Assembly: GCF_030851345.1 (NCBI RefSeq)
Contig: NZ_JALPNU010000001.1
Location: 62,001 to 126,000, forward strand
Source of the DNA: Marinifilum sp. D714
GTDB taxonomy: Bacteria; Bacteroidota; Bacteroidia; Bacteroidales; Marinifilaceae
DNA length: 64,000 nt
Direction of reading: 5' to 3'
The translations under genes were made by a program, and so were the position numbers. Numbering within the stretch: the stretch's first letter is position 1; each line of letters opens with the position of its first letter. Shown here one piece after another: positions 35,342 to 45,020 of the stretch. The notes beneath the pieces are model-generated. The model saw only the letters and a program-made list of their open reading frames with translations. It was not told where the DNA came from and did not search any database.

Positions 35342-38300
35342 CTAAAACATATACTTAAACTCTAATGAGAAAATATTTTCTTCTTCCGACATGCCAAAAT
35401 TAGCAGTTAATACCATCAATTTAAAGGGCGACATCCAAAAACCTCCACCATATCCGTGATGCCATTTGTTAGAGCTTTCACCATCAATCCATACACGGCC
35501 AAAATCATTAAATGCTAACAAACCAACTTCCCCTCCAAGATAATAGGATTTAAATCTGGCCAATCTAAATCTAAAATCAGTATTCTGATAAACCATATCA
35601 TCTCCTGCAAATCGATCTTGTCGATATCCTCTTAAGTTTGATTTTAATCCCAGTTTATTTGCTTGATAAAAAGAATAACCACTGGTATTGTGAGCTGCTC
35701 CTACTCGTAGTGCTAAAATACTACGTTGTGGTCTTCCTAAACTTGTATAGAATCTCATATCGGTTTCCATTTTCTGGAAGTTATGGTCGTTTTTTTCTAA
35801 ACCGCGATAAAAACTCCATGAATTCGTCCAATACATTCCTCGAGAAGGAATCACCTTACTATCTCGAGTATCCCACTCATGTTTGATATTTATCCCCAAA
35901 TATCTTCTGGTATCAAAATCACTTAGCAGGTCCAGGTCATTATCCGGATTGCTAAAATCAGTTACAAATCTATCAGGAGTTGCCTTTAATTCCAACTGTT
36001 CGTAGAATGTACCAAAAGAAATACTCTGATTTGTTCCAATTTTTTTTCTCAAGTGCAAAGCCAATTCTGTTCTTCCCATACGAATACGATTGTACTCCTT
36101 GTCATCCAATTCAGGGCTTTCTGTTTCATTACCAAGTCCATAATAATAACCTTGAAAATTTGGAGTATTGTAATCAATTTTAGCCAATAGGTCCAAAGAT
36201 TTGAATACGCCAATCATTTCTCCCGAATAATTAATTTGAGCTGATGGATACATAAATGCATAGTTCACCAAAAATTTATGGAAAGAACCATAGGGCTCTT
36301 TTCTAAAGCTTTGTTTTTTGATATTAAATCCGGCTCCAAGAATCAATCCATCATCGCTTACATAGTTTAAGTTGGCTGCCGGACTAACAATATCATATTT
36401 AAATGATTTTCGGTCGTAAACATTCACACTCTTATTTTTCGATAGACGATTTTGGAAGCTACCATTTCCTTTTACTTTGGTTTTGGACTTATCGTAAACT
36501 ACCACATTGGATTTTAGAGTGTTATCAATTTTGAACTTATCCTTTCCGGTTCCTCCAACGATTCTTAGCTTAACACCTTTCGAATATTTTCCGTCAATAT
36601 CAAATTCATCTTTACCACCTAAACCATAAATGTGAACCTCTTTGGTTTCATCCTTCATGAATTTGCGATCGTAAAGTTTTTCTTTCTTATTTCCCTTTTT
36701 ACTCAATCGACGAACTTTAACATGTAGGTTTCCATCCTCATCCCACTCTGCATCAAAGTCCTCTGTTCCATTTGTTCCAACAACATCAACCTCTTTTGCC
36801 AGATAGTTGTAGAATTCAACAGCCAAGTCTGGTAAAAGATCTCTTCTCGATTTCAATTTTGCCACAATAACATCAGCAGAAATATCATAGACCTCTTTGG
36901 GAAGATCTTTTATTGCTTTTTCTATGATTTCATCAGTCAATTTCTGCTTTAGCTCATTGGCCATTTCAACCCAATCCTGTTTGTTCTTGGATTGAAGAAA
37001 ATTACGATCGAAATAACGAGCATTAAAGCCCAATCCCACAACATTCTCTGGAACTGACTCGAAAACCTGGAATTTAGGCATCGCCCATTTTCTTCGAATC
37101 AACCAAGGAATTTTTCCATCGCTGTAAAAGAACACCTGGTCTCGATCACGTGGAATTGGTCTTGCAATGGTTTTTCCATCTTTCTCGAAAGTAGCCCAGC
37201 GCCATTGGTCATCATGTCTGTCCCAATCATTCAGGAAAATATCGAATAATCTAGCACGTAAAACGGCTGATTCATCAATTACCAAATCAGAATTCTTGAA
37301 TCTTTTTTCAATCAACTTATCGGTTCCGATAACATCCTTGGTATTGCCAAAGTTATCAGCATCGGACATGTCATCATTCGGACGTTCCTCGAATAGGTAC
37401 AATTCATTCTTAAAATCATCCCGGTAGATTCCAAATCGTGGATCATCTGGCACATATACAATTTTTGGATTGGTATGATAAACACCTGCTGCATCTGCCA
37501 GTTTAGGCACTGCAATGGCCGCATACGGATAGGATTCTGAAATACCATCCTGAACTATTTTTGCCGCAACTGTTCCTTTTAAAGCAGGAGGAATTGCTTT
37601 TTCTGTATACTTCTCAACCGATCGTAGCACATACTGCTTACCGTCTTTTGCCTCTAATCTCAAGGAACGAGTTTGCTGACCACCACCTCTCTTTAAGATT
37701 TTCAACCCACCTTTTTCCGTTCCAATATCAAAAACCGGAACCTCAATAGGAGTTTCCCACTCCTTACGATAATTGTTTCCTAACCAATTCCTTTTCGACT
37801 TTTTATCTGTGGAATATAAATCACTTGCAGCAATAGTAATAGTGCTATCTGCAAAGTTTAAATCTTCGTATTTTTTCGCCAGATCTTCTTCGCTAGGCGT
37901 TGTTTTTGTAAATAGCTTCGTCTGATATGCTAGACGGGCATCTTCAGTACCATTCTTTCCGACAGACCACATTTCCAACCACACTTCATCATTGGCATAG
38001 AAGTTTAATCTGGTAAAACCGATTTCTCGCAAAGCAACATCCATTTTCTTTTCAGATACATATTCTGATTTACTTCCAGAACCTGAAACCACAAAAAATG
38101 AGTTGTCCTTTTCAGTAAATTGTAAACTATTATCATGGGCAGAAACTGTTACCAAGCTCTCATATCCTCGCCCTAATTTTCGCCCCATATATCGCATTTG
38201 CTTGTAAAATGGATATGCAAAATCCTGCGGTGTTCCGAAAAGTTTACGATACAATTCTACTGGCCCTATAAAAGGAAAATTCCCACCATGTTTACCTGCA

Positions 38301-38947
38301 CTATAAATTGGATGATGAGAAGCAAATACAATCTTTTTGTCTTTATTTCTCTTTAATGCATCACTCAACAGAATCAAAAAATCGGAAGAATTCTCAAGTC
38401 CACATTCTGCTTCTGGTTTATCAGCGGCATGAAGCCACCATTGAGAATCAACTACAAGAAGAATGATATCCTCTCCGATCTCTATTTCAACTGGTCCAGG
38501 ACATCCTCCTGTTGGCAAGAACACGTCTCCCTTGCCAATATAATCCTCAATATAGGTTTCCAAATTCATAATGGCTTCCCAACCATGCTTGTTTCCTTGA
38601 TTCCACTCTTTTTCTCCGGGAATAAAGATGCTTTCACCTTTAAATTCCTTAGCCAAATCCAATAGCTTGATTAAATTTTGATCCCCTGAATGGATAACCT
38701 CAATTTCCTCCCTATCGTATTCTTTAGAAATGCTATTGCCCAAAAATACAAGTGTTGCTTTATCATTTTGCTTTTCTAATTGTGATTTAAGCATTTGCAT
38801 ATTGGCATCCACAATGTCAGCTTCTCCAACATCTCCAATAAAAAATATAGAATGCTTCAATAAATCTGAATTGGGAGCTTCATTGTTTTGTCCATTAACC
38901 GCCATTGCAAAAAATAATAGGCTTAAAAATGCATAGATCTTTCTCAT
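35342..38947 (-). CDS. Metallophosphoesterase fused to an outer-membrane beta-barrel
   Basis: The 1201-residue protein has a signal peptide (MRKIYAFLSLLFFAMAVNGQ). Residues ~30-320 resemble a calcineurin-like phosphoesterase with GDVGEAD, LGNS, ASHHPIYS and VSAHDN in order; GDxGE replaces the usual GDxG context and the metal ligands are partly conserved. A central region (~390-770) has no named domain. The C-terminal third (~870-1201) has the alternating pattern and closing aromatic residue (LEFKYMF) of a BamA/Omp85-type barrel. Proteins of this layout recur in Bacteroidota. It probably sits in the outer membrane with the esterase facing the periplasm or exterior. Substrate unknown. Confidence 0.82.
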   Translation of the reverse strand: MRKIYAFLSLLFFAMAVNGQNNEAPNSDLLKHSIFFIGDVGEADIVDANMQMLKSQLEKQNDKATLVFLGNSISKEYDREEIEVIHSGDQNLIKLLDLAKEFKGESIFIPGEKEWNQGNKHGWEAIMNLETYIEDYIGKGDVFLPTGGCPGPVEIEIGEDIILLVVDSQWWLHAADKPEAECGLENSSDFLILLSDALKRNKDKKIVFASHHPIYSAGKHGGNFPFIGPVELYRKLFGTPQDFAYPFYKQMRYMGRKLGRGYESLVTVSAHDNSLQFTEKDNSFFVVSGSGSKSEYVSEKKMDVALREIGFTRLNFYANDEVWLEMWSVGKNGTEDARLAYQTKLFTKTTPSEEDLAKKYEDLNFADSTITIAASDLYSTDKKSKRNWLGNNYRKEWETPIEVPVFDIGTEKGGLKILKRGGGQQTRSLRLEAKDGKQYVLRSVEKYTEKAIPPALKGTVAAKIVQDGISESYPYAAIAVPKLADAAGVYHTNPKIVYVPDDPRFGIYRDDFKNELYLFEERPNDDMSDADNFGNTKDVIGTDKLIEKRFKNSDLVIDESAVLRARLFDIFLNDWDRHDDQWRWATFEKDGKTIARPIPRDRDQVFFYSDGKIPWLIRRKWAMPKFQVFESVPENVVGLGFNARYFDRNFLQSKNKQDWVEMANELKQKLTDEIIEKAIKDLPKEVYDISADVIVAKLKSRRDLLPDLAVEFYNYLAKEVDVVGTNGTEDFDAEWDEDGNLHVKVRRLSKKGNKKEKLYDRKFMKDETKEVHIYGLGGKDEFDIDGKYSKGVKLRIVGGTGKDKFKIDNTLKSNVVVYDKSKTKVKGNGSFQNRLSKNKSVNVYDRKSFKYDIVSPAANLNYVSDDGLILGAGFNIKKQSFRKEPYGSFHKFLVNYAFMYPSAQINYSGEMIGVFKSLDLLAKIDYNTPNFQGYYYGLGNETESPELDDKEYNRIRMGRTELALHLRKKIGTNQSISFGTFYEQLELKATPDRFVTDFSNPDNDLDLLSDFDTRRYLGINIKHEWDTRDSKVIPSRGMYWTNSWSFYRGLEKNDHNFQKMETDMRFYTSLGRPQRSILALRVGAAHNTSGYSFYQANKLGLKSNLRGYRQDRFAGDDMVYQNTDFRFRLARFKSYYLGGEVGLLAFNDFGRVWIDGESSNKWHHGYGGGFWMSPFKLMVLTANFGMSEEENIFSLEFKYMF

Positions 38948-38990
38948 AAGTTTTGATGTTATAAAATCAATTACGAAAAATGGATTTCAA

Positions 38991-39920
38991 TTATTGTTTG
39001 AAACTGTATTTTAAAATATTTGCCTTACTTCCTTTCCCTTCATTTGAAATGAACATGGTTCCATCGGGTGCAAAACAAATTCCTTCAGGCTGACGGAATA
39101 TTTTACGCTTCAACTTCACAATTGCCTTAATCTCACCTTTAGGATTAAGCACCACTAAAAGCTTACCTACAGAACCTACCACATACAAGTTCCTGGTAAT
39201 AGGATGAACTGCGACAGCTGATGGCTGAAAAGTGAGATCTCCCTGAGCAGGATTTATATTCTCCATTAATCTTACCGAAAATCTCGAATAGGCATCAAAT
39301 TCCAATATTCTTCGAATTTGATCTTGATCAATCAGATACTTTGGCTCTTTCGACAATTCATTTTTATCTATAGAGAATTCATAAATAGCTCTCTTTCCCC
39401 TGTATTTATTGGAGTGTGCCGGACTTCCTTTACAGGCTACCAACAATGAATTTGTTGAAGGATCATATCCCAAGCCTTCGGTATCATTACCAGCATTCAA
39501 ATGAGTGGTTCGCTTTACCGAGTGAATGTTTTTATCCCTTAAATGATCAACCTTGAAAATTCTCCCATCCGATCTTAAAACGTAAACCAATGAATCCACC
39601 ATTTCAACTCCTTCATAATCTCCAGGTTTATCGAATTCATATTTTTTGGTTACCTCTTTTTTCTTATGATTGAATTTATAGATAATTCCTTTTTCATCGT
39701 TCACGCACAACAGAGAATATTCCGTAAAATAACTTAAGGCTGATATTTCTCTCAAATGATCTTTTAGTTCATATTTCTTATCTGGTTCATAAATGTCATA
39801 TGGAAACTTTTCATAGTTTTCCGATAAATAAATCATTTTCTGATCTTTCTTTTGGGCACATGCCTCAAGAAAAAACACAAGAGCAAATAAGCAAATTAGT
39901 GTGTGAAAAATTTTTGTCAT
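38991..39920 (-). CDS. SdiA-regulated (YjiK-like) beta-propeller lipoprotein
   Basis: The 309-residue protein has a lipoprotein signal (FALVFFLEAC, lipobox LEAC). The body shows the SdiA-regulated/SMP-30-like pattern with EISALSYF, GDYEGVEMVD, AGNDTEGLGYD and QPEGICFAPDGTMFISNEG, fitting a six-bladed propeller. Lipid attachment would place it in the periplasm or on the outer membrane. Substrate unknown. It ends 43 bp upstream of the start of the barrel gene on the same strand and may be co-transcribed with it. Confidence 0.8.
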   Translation of the reverse strand: MTKIFHTLICLFALVFFLEACAQKKDQKMIYLSENYEKFPYDIYEPDKKYELKDHLREISALSYFTEYSLLCVNDEKGIIYKFNHKKKEVTKKYEFDKPGDYEGVEMVDSLVYVLRSDGRIFKVDHLRDKNIHSVKRTTHLNAGNDTEGLGYDPSTNSLLVACKGSPAHSNKYRGKRAIYEFSIDKNELSKEPKYLIDQDQIRRILEFDAYSRFSVRLMENINPAQGDLTFQPSAVAVHPITRNLYVVGSVGKLLVVLNPKGEIKAIVKLKRKIFRQPEGICFAPDGTMFISNEGKGSKANILKYSFKQ

Positions 39921-40093
39921 ACGAAAGATCTATCTTTTAATTATTGGAATCATAAAATTAACAAATAAGCCTCAAATACCAATAAAAAAAGGGCAATTGA
40001 GGCATTTATATTCATTTAACAGAAGGATTTCATGTTTAATGATTATATTTATTCAATCAAAAAATATATCTCAAGAACTGAAAAATTCAAATT

Positions 40094-41287
40094 ATGAATA
40101 TTATCCAGGAGGCTGAAAAATACGTCACTAAGCTAATTGAAGATGCGATTAAACCCATATATACTTATCACAATTTAGAGCATACTCAAAATGTAGTTAA
40201 GCATTCCATCAAAATTAGTGAAGGATTAGAGTTTAGCGAGGAGCAAAAAGAGATTCTTATTTTAGCAGCTTGGTTTCATGATTCGGGATATTATGAAGAC
40301 TATTCAAATCATGAGGAGCTAAGTGCACGTAATGCCAGCGTTTTTTTAGAAGCTCGTAATTACCCTGAGGAAAAAATTGATCAGGTGACTCAGGCCATCC
40401 TTCACACAAAAGTTCCTCATCCTCCATGTGAAAACCCCGTTTGCAATGCACTATGCGATGCTGATTTGTATCACTTGGCTTCGAAGAGCTACATGAAAAG
40501 CTCAGAACAATTGCGTGAAGAAAAGCAAGCCTTATACAAACGCGAGATTCCCCCAAAAGAATACTGGGAAGGTACTTTAGTATTCTTGCAAAACCACAAA
40601 TACAAAACCAAGTATGGTAAAAAACTTTTTGCCAAAAAGAAAGAACAGAATTACCAAAAAGTAGTTGCTAAAATCAAGGGATATCACGAAAAACAACTGA
40701 GAAAACTAAATGAGAAGGTTGAGAAGTTAGAAAGTCAGAACATGAAACTAAAAATGCCTCAACGAGGTATTGAAACCATGTTCAAGGTCACTGCCCGAAA
40801 TCAAATTAACCTGAGTTCCATTGCCGATAGTAAGGCCAACTTAATGATCTCTGTCAACTCAATCATCATATCGGCAATCTTCTTTATTTTTAAGAATATA
40901 ATGGATGTTCCTCATTTTATTATTCCATGTATTATATTGCTGATCGTCTGTTTGGTTACCATTACCTATTCGGTTATGGCAACACGTCCTATTGTTACCG
41001 ATGGTAAATTCTCTGAAGAGGATGTAAAACAGAAAAGAGTAAACCTTCTTTTCTTCGGAAATTTCCACAATATGGATTTGGGGATTTATTCGCGAGCCTT
41101 GAAAGGGATGATGACCGACTATGATGAACTGTATGATAGCTTGATTAAAGATCAATACTATTTAGGAAAAGTACTGGGTAAGAAGTATCGCTTTTTAAGA
41201 ATTTCCTATACAATTTTCATGTATGGGTTAATTTTATCGGTTATCGCATTTATTCTTGCTGCCATTTATCAACCATTAATGTGGTAA
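40094..41287 (+). CDS. HD-domain phosphohydrolase fused to a Pycsar-type transmembrane effector domain
   Basis: Residues ~1-175 are an HD domain with H26/H30 (YHNLEHTQNV), H62-D63 (AAWFHDSGYY) and a later Asp (ALCDADLYHL). A coiled coil follows (~200-235). Residues ~240-397 match the PycTM/DUF5706 type: RNQINLSSIADSKANLMISV, two membrane helices (~258-300), and a last helix at ~372-395. In Pycsar defence the PycTM domain answers cyclic pyrimidine nucleotides by damaging the membrane. Here no cyclase gene is adjacent. The HD domain may hydrolyse the signal. It lies alone, divergent from the lipoprotein gene. Confidence 0.8.
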   Translation: MNIIQEAEKYVTKLIEDAIKPIYTYHNLEHTQNVVKHSIKISEGLEFSEEQKEILILAAWFHDSGYYEDYSNHEELSARNASVFLEARNYPEEKIDQVTQAILHTKVPHPPCENPVCNALCDADLYHLASKSYMKSSEQLREEKQALYKREIPPKEYWEGTLVFLQNHKYKTKYGKKLFAKKKEQNYQKVVAKIKGYHEKQLRKLNEKVEKLESQNMKLKMPQRGIETMFKVTARNQINLSSIADSKANLMISVNSIIISAIFFIFKNIMDVPHFIIPCIILLIVCLVTITYSVMATRPIVTDGKFSEEDVKQKRVNLLFFGNFHNMDLGIYSRALKGMMTDYDELYDSLIKDQYYLGKVLGKKYRFLRISYTIFMYGLILSVIAFILAAIYQPLMW

Positions 41288-41338
41288 ATAACTGAACAAA
41301 AACTAAATTTGCAGCCCAATTAATAAGCGCAGATTACT

Positions 41339-42040
41339 ATGAATTTATTTTACACTCCAGATATAAAAGATCAGTATTATCAACTTGATGAAATTGAGTC
41401 GAAGCATTGTGTTCGTGTTTTAAGATTAAAGGAAGATGATGAAATCCATTTAATTGATGGAAAAGGAACATTATTCACAGCTAAAATAATCGACGCACAT
41501 CCTAAAAGATGTACTGTTGAATGCATTGAGAAGAAAGAAGAGTTTGGCAAGTTGGATTATGAGCTACACCTGGCCTTGGCTCCTACAAAAAACATCGACA
41601 GAACCGAATGGTTTCTTGAAAAATGCACAGAAATAGGCACAAGTGAGTTTACGCCACTTTTGAGCTCTCACTCGGAACGTAAGGTGGTAAAACACGATAG
41701 GCTTTTTAAAGTAATTACCTCGGCAGTGAAGCAATCTTTAAAAGCATATCATCCAAAGCTAAACAACCTGACCAAATTTGCTGATTTAGTAACTTCTGAT
41801 TTCGATGGGGATAAATTCATAGCTCATTGTAATCCTGGAGAAAAAACGCACCTTCAACAATTATGCAAACCCAAGGCAAAATGTTTGGTATTAATTGGTC
41901 CTGAAGGCGATTTTAGTCCCGAAGAAGTTGAATTGGCCAAGGCAAATGGATTTCAGGAGATATCCCTTGGCGAAAGTCGCCTGAGAACCGAAACAGCAGG
42001 AGTTGTTGCCTGTAATATCGTAAGTCTTGCTAATTATTAA
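41339..42040 (+). CDS. rsmE: 16S rRNA m3U1498 methyltransferase
   Basis: The 233-residue SPOUT-class enzyme methylates U1498 of 16S rRNA. Motifs include KHCVRVLRLKEDDEIHL near the N-terminus, ALAPTKNIDRTEWFLEKCTE, ERKVVKHDR, and the SAM-knot segment LIGPEGDFSPEEVELA with SLGESRLRTETAG. Length is normal. The next gene begins 1 bp after the stop. Confidence 0.95.
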   Translation: MNLFYTPDIKDQYYQLDEIESKHCVRVLRLKEDDEIHLIDGKGTLFTAKIIDAHPKRCTVECIEKKEEFGKLDYELHLALAPTKNIDRTEWFLEKCTEIGTSEFTPLLSSHSERKVVKHDRLFKVITSAVKQSLKAYHPKLNNLTKFADLVTSDFDGDKFIAHCNPGEKTHLQQLCKPKAKCLVLIGPEGDFSPEEVELAKANGFQEISLGESRLRTETAGVVACNIVSLANY

Positions 42041-42041
42041 A

Positions 42042-42704
42042 ATGAGATTTCCACACTACATACTCCTCACGTTCATACTGCTATTTAGCTTTAGTGGGCA
42101 ATCACAAAACACAACGGTGCGTATTGGTTTGCTAAAGTATAATGGTGGTGGTGATTGGTATGCAAACCCGGGCTCATTGCCAAATCTTATTCAGTTTTGC
42201 AATAAAAATCAAATTGCAAACATTCAGGCAGAACCTATAACTGTTGAAGTGGGTAGCCCGGAAATATTTTCTTTGCCTTTTATCCACTTAACCGGACATG
42301 GTAATATTGTACTAAGTAATCAGGAAGTTATTAATCTTAGAAAATATTTAATGGCAGGTGGATTCTTGCACGTTGACGACAATTACGGATTGAATGCTTA
42401 TTTCAGAAGAGAAATAAAAAAAGTGTTCCCAAACGAAGATCTGGTTGAACTGCCATTTTCTCATCCCATATATCATCAGGTCTATGAATTTCCAACCGGA
42501 CTGCCCAAGATCCACGAACATGATGGAAAATCACCACAGGGTTTTGGCCTTTTTTATAAAGGAAGGTTAGTTTGCTTCTATACCTACGAAACGGATTTAG
42601 GAGATGGCTGGGAAGATACTTCGGTACACAATGATACGGAAGAAAAACATTTGCAAGCCTTAAAAATGGGCGCTAACATCATCTCCTTCGCTTTCAGTAA
42701 TTAG
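42042..42704 (+). CDS. DUF4159 secreted protein
   Basis: From M at 42042 (MRFPHYILLTFILLFSFSGQ) the protein is 220 residues with a signal peptide. The body matches the DUF4159 pattern: RIGLLKYNGGGDWYANPGSL, FIHLTGHGNIVLS, GGFLHVDDNYG and FPTGLPKIHEHDGK. The fold is Rossmann-like, often found within larger membrane proteins of unknown role. It is translationally linked to rsmE. A start at 42027 overlaps rsmE and is less likely. Confidence 0.85.
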   Translation: MRFPHYILLTFILLFSFSGQSQNTTVRIGLLKYNGGGDWYANPGSLPNLIQFCNKNQIANIQAEPITVEVGSPEIFSLPFIHLTGHGNIVLSNQEVINLRKYLMAGGFLHVDDNYGLNAYFRREIKKVFPNEDLVELPFSHPIYHQVYEFPTGLPKIHEHDGKSPQGFGLFYKGRLVCFYTYETDLGDGWEDTSVHNDTEEKHLQALKMGANIISFAFSN

Positions 42705-43064
42705 ATTTATTCTTAATTAACTGATTCCCTATTAATTCTACCTTAATATTTCATGCTCATTTTGAATTTTCATTAACAAAATGATAACTTATACACTTAA
42801 TTGTGTATTTGTCGTATAATGCCTATCGATATTTGATACTCATTATTCGCCTAAAGTCAATAATGAATTTATCAAATACCAATCGGTATTATAGTGATTT
42901 TATACCAAAGTCATTTTGAAATTGATAAGGTATTACATTTGATATCAATCACTAAAGTTTATTGCTATGAAACGTTCATGAACAAATTATTATTAAGCCT
43001 AGAACCACAATAATAATTTGCGAATGAAAAGTTCCATCTGATAAATGAATAAAAAACAAAGCAG
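42705..43064. other. Intergenic stretch with a small hairpin
   Basis: This 360-bp AT-rich region upstream of the phosphofructokinase gene has a short perfect hairpin (AATACC aatc GGTATT, 42875-42890). I see no gene, RNA or repeat otherwise. The promoter of the downstream gene is expected here. Confidence 0.4.
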
Positions 43065-44267
43065 ATGAAAAATAATAATTCTTGTAGAGGGATAATAGGC
43101 ATCTTAACAGGTGGCGGTGATGTTCCCGGATTGAATCCTGCAATTCGCGCCGTTACCATTAGAGCATTAAGAGAAGGCTATAAAGTAATCGGTATTAGAA
43201 AAGGCTGGAGAGGTCTGATTGATATCGTAAGAGATGAAAAGGCAGACAATAGTGAAAACTTTGAAGTTTTAACCGAAGAGTTGGTAAATAAAGTGGGACG
43301 AACAGGAGGTACATTTCTGCATACTTCAAGAGTAAATCCTTCTAAAACATCCAGGGAAAGAGTTCCTACACATTTAAAAGACAAATACGATCAGGATGTA
43401 AATGACTTGACAGAAGAAGTGCTTGCCAATCTTGATTTCTTAAATATAGATTATTTGATTCCAATTGGTGGTGATGATACTCTAAGCTATGGAGTTCGCT
43501 TATACCAGGAAGGCTTTAAGGTAATTGCCATTCCTAAAACCATGGACAATGATGTTCCCGGAACCGATTATTGCATTGGATTTAGTACATGCATTACCCG
43601 AACCATTTCACTTACTCACAGCTTAAGAACTTCGGCAGGTTCGCACGAACGCTTGTTGGTACTTGAAGTATTTGGCCGATATGCCGGTTTTACTGCTATT
43701 CTGCCTACTTTGGCAGGTGCAGCGAATCGCTGTGTTATTCCAGAACACAATTTCGATATTGAACGTCTTACTGAATTAATGATTCAGGATCGATTTTCAA
43801 ACCCAAGTAGATACTCGGTTGTACTGATTTCGGAAGGAGCAGCCTTTTCCGGTGAAGAGATGATTTTCCAGGATAATGCAATGGATGACTATGGACATAA
43901 AAAACTAGGCGGTATTGGAGATCGAGTATCGGAACAGATGAAAATTTTATCTCCTAAATTCAATAACTCCAAACCAATTAATGTCATCAATCAAAAGCTG
44001 GGTTATATGGTACGATGTGGTGATCCGGATGCAATTGACTCAATTGTTCCAATGGCCTTTGGTAATTTGGCTCTAGATTTAATTATTAAAGGAATTCATG
44101 GGCGTTTAATCACATTGCGCAACGGAAGATACGACAACGCACCTATTGACATTGTTACCAGCTCGAAAAAATTGGTAGATGTTGATCGTTATTACAATAT
44201 CGAAAGACTCCGACCAAAGTATAATAGTTTTGAACTTCAGCCATTGTTTTTAATGACAGGTTTGTAA
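43065..44267 (+). CDS. pfkA: 6-phosphofructokinase, PPi-type
   Basis: The 400-residue protein starts with GILTGGGDVPGLNPAIRAV, the phosphofructokinase nucleotide-loop region. Two residues that set phosphate-donor choice both match PPi-dependent enzymes: Asp138 in GGDD (135-138) and Lys158 in PKTMDND (157-163); ATP enzymes have Gly at both places. It should phosphorylate fructose 6-phosphate reversibly, using pyrophosphate. This is inferred from sequence and not proven. A hairpin terminator follows. Confidence 0.9.
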   Translation: MKNNNSCRGIIGILTGGGDVPGLNPAIRAVTIRALREGYKVIGIRKGWRGLIDIVRDEKADNSENFEVLTEELVNKVGRTGGTFLHTSRVNPSKTSRERVPTHLKDKYDQDVNDLTEEVLANLDFLNIDYLIPIGGDDTLSYGVRLYQEGFKVIAIPKTMDNDVPGTDYCIGFSTCITRTISLTHSLRTSAGSHERLLVLEVFGRYAGFTAILPTLAGAANRCVIPEHNFDIERLTELMIQDRFSNPSRYSVVLISEGAAFSGEEMIFQDNAMDDYGHKKLGGIGDRVSEQMKILSPKFNNSKPINVINQKLGYMVRCGDPDAIDSIVPMAFGNLALDLIIKGIHGRLITLRNGRYDNAPIDIVTSSKKLVDVDRYYNIERLRPKYNSFELQPLFLMTGL

Positions 44268-44291
44268 TTCCTCATAATTTTGTACATTTGA

Positions 44292-44323
44292 GAAGCCTTT
44301 CAACATTGTGTTGGAAGGTTTCT
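44292..44323 (+). terminator. Terminator-like hairpin after the phosphofructokinase gene
   Basis: GAAGCCTTTCAACA and TGTTGGAAGGTTTC pair over 14 positions (two G-T type mismatches) with a 3-nt loop, 24 bp after the stop. Confidence 0.7.
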
Positions 44324-44375
44324 ACTTTCACAACCATTCCCATTTTAATTTATTATTTATTTAAACTTAACTCTT

Positions 44376-45011
44376 ATGTTAGAATTTAACATTTTAGGTA
44401 TTTCTGTATTGGAATGGATTGGATACGCTGCATCTGTTCTTGTATTGGTATCATTAACAATGACATCGATTATAAAACTTCGATGGTACAATTTGGCAGG
44501 AGCTATTCTCTTCTCGACTTATGGATTTTTAATTGGCTCATTGCCTGTTGGAATCATGAACTTTTTAATTGTTTGTGCCAACATTTACAATTTGAAAAAA
44601 ATGTATGGACAAAAAGAAGATTTTAAAGTAATTGAGATAAAAGAAAACGATGAATTGCTAATACACCTTTTAGACTACTACAAAAAAGACATTAGTAATT
44701 TCTATCCTAATTTTGAAAAGAAAGAAAAACAGCTGGGTATTTTCGTATTGAGAAATATGGCCGTGGCAGGAATTTTCATTGGTACACAAGAAGAAAACGA
44801 ACTAAGAATAGACTTAGATTATGCTCTACCTCAATACAGAGATTTTAAAGTTGGTGACTATTTGTACAAAAGCTTAAAACAAACTTTAAGCGATCACAAT
44901 ATTAAATCGGTATACTGTTATTCTACACAAATGCTAAAATACATGGAGAAAATGGGATTTGAAGCAGACAAAAAGAATAACAAATCCATCATGAAAAAGA
45001 ATTTAAACTAA
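44376..45011 (+). CDS. YgjV-like membrane protein with C-terminal acetyltransferase-like domain
   Basis: The 211-residue protein has three N-terminal membrane helices (~12-30, 36-54 and 58-75: WIGYAASVLVLVSLTM, WYNLAGAILFSTYGF, GIMNFLIVCANIYNL), similar to the YgjV/PnuC-like small-helix group. The C-terminal ~110 residues read like a GNAT fold (FVLRNMAVAGIFIGTQEENELRI; later YLYKSLKQTLSDHNIKS and MLKYMEKMGFEADKK). Substrate is unknown. The gene ends 10 bp before the tandem terminator array. Confidence 0.7.
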   Translation: MLEFNILGISVLEWIGYAASVLVLVSLTMTSIIKLRWYNLAGAILFSTYGFLIGSLPVGIMNFLIVCANIYNLKKMYGQKEDFKVIEIKENDELLIHLLDYYKKDISNFYPNFEKKEKQLGIFVLRNMAVAGIFIGTQEENELRIDLDYALPQYRDFKVGDYLYKSLKQTLSDHNIKSVYCYSTQMLKYMEKMGFEADKKNNKSIMKKNLN

Positions 45012-45020
45012 TTACAAAAG

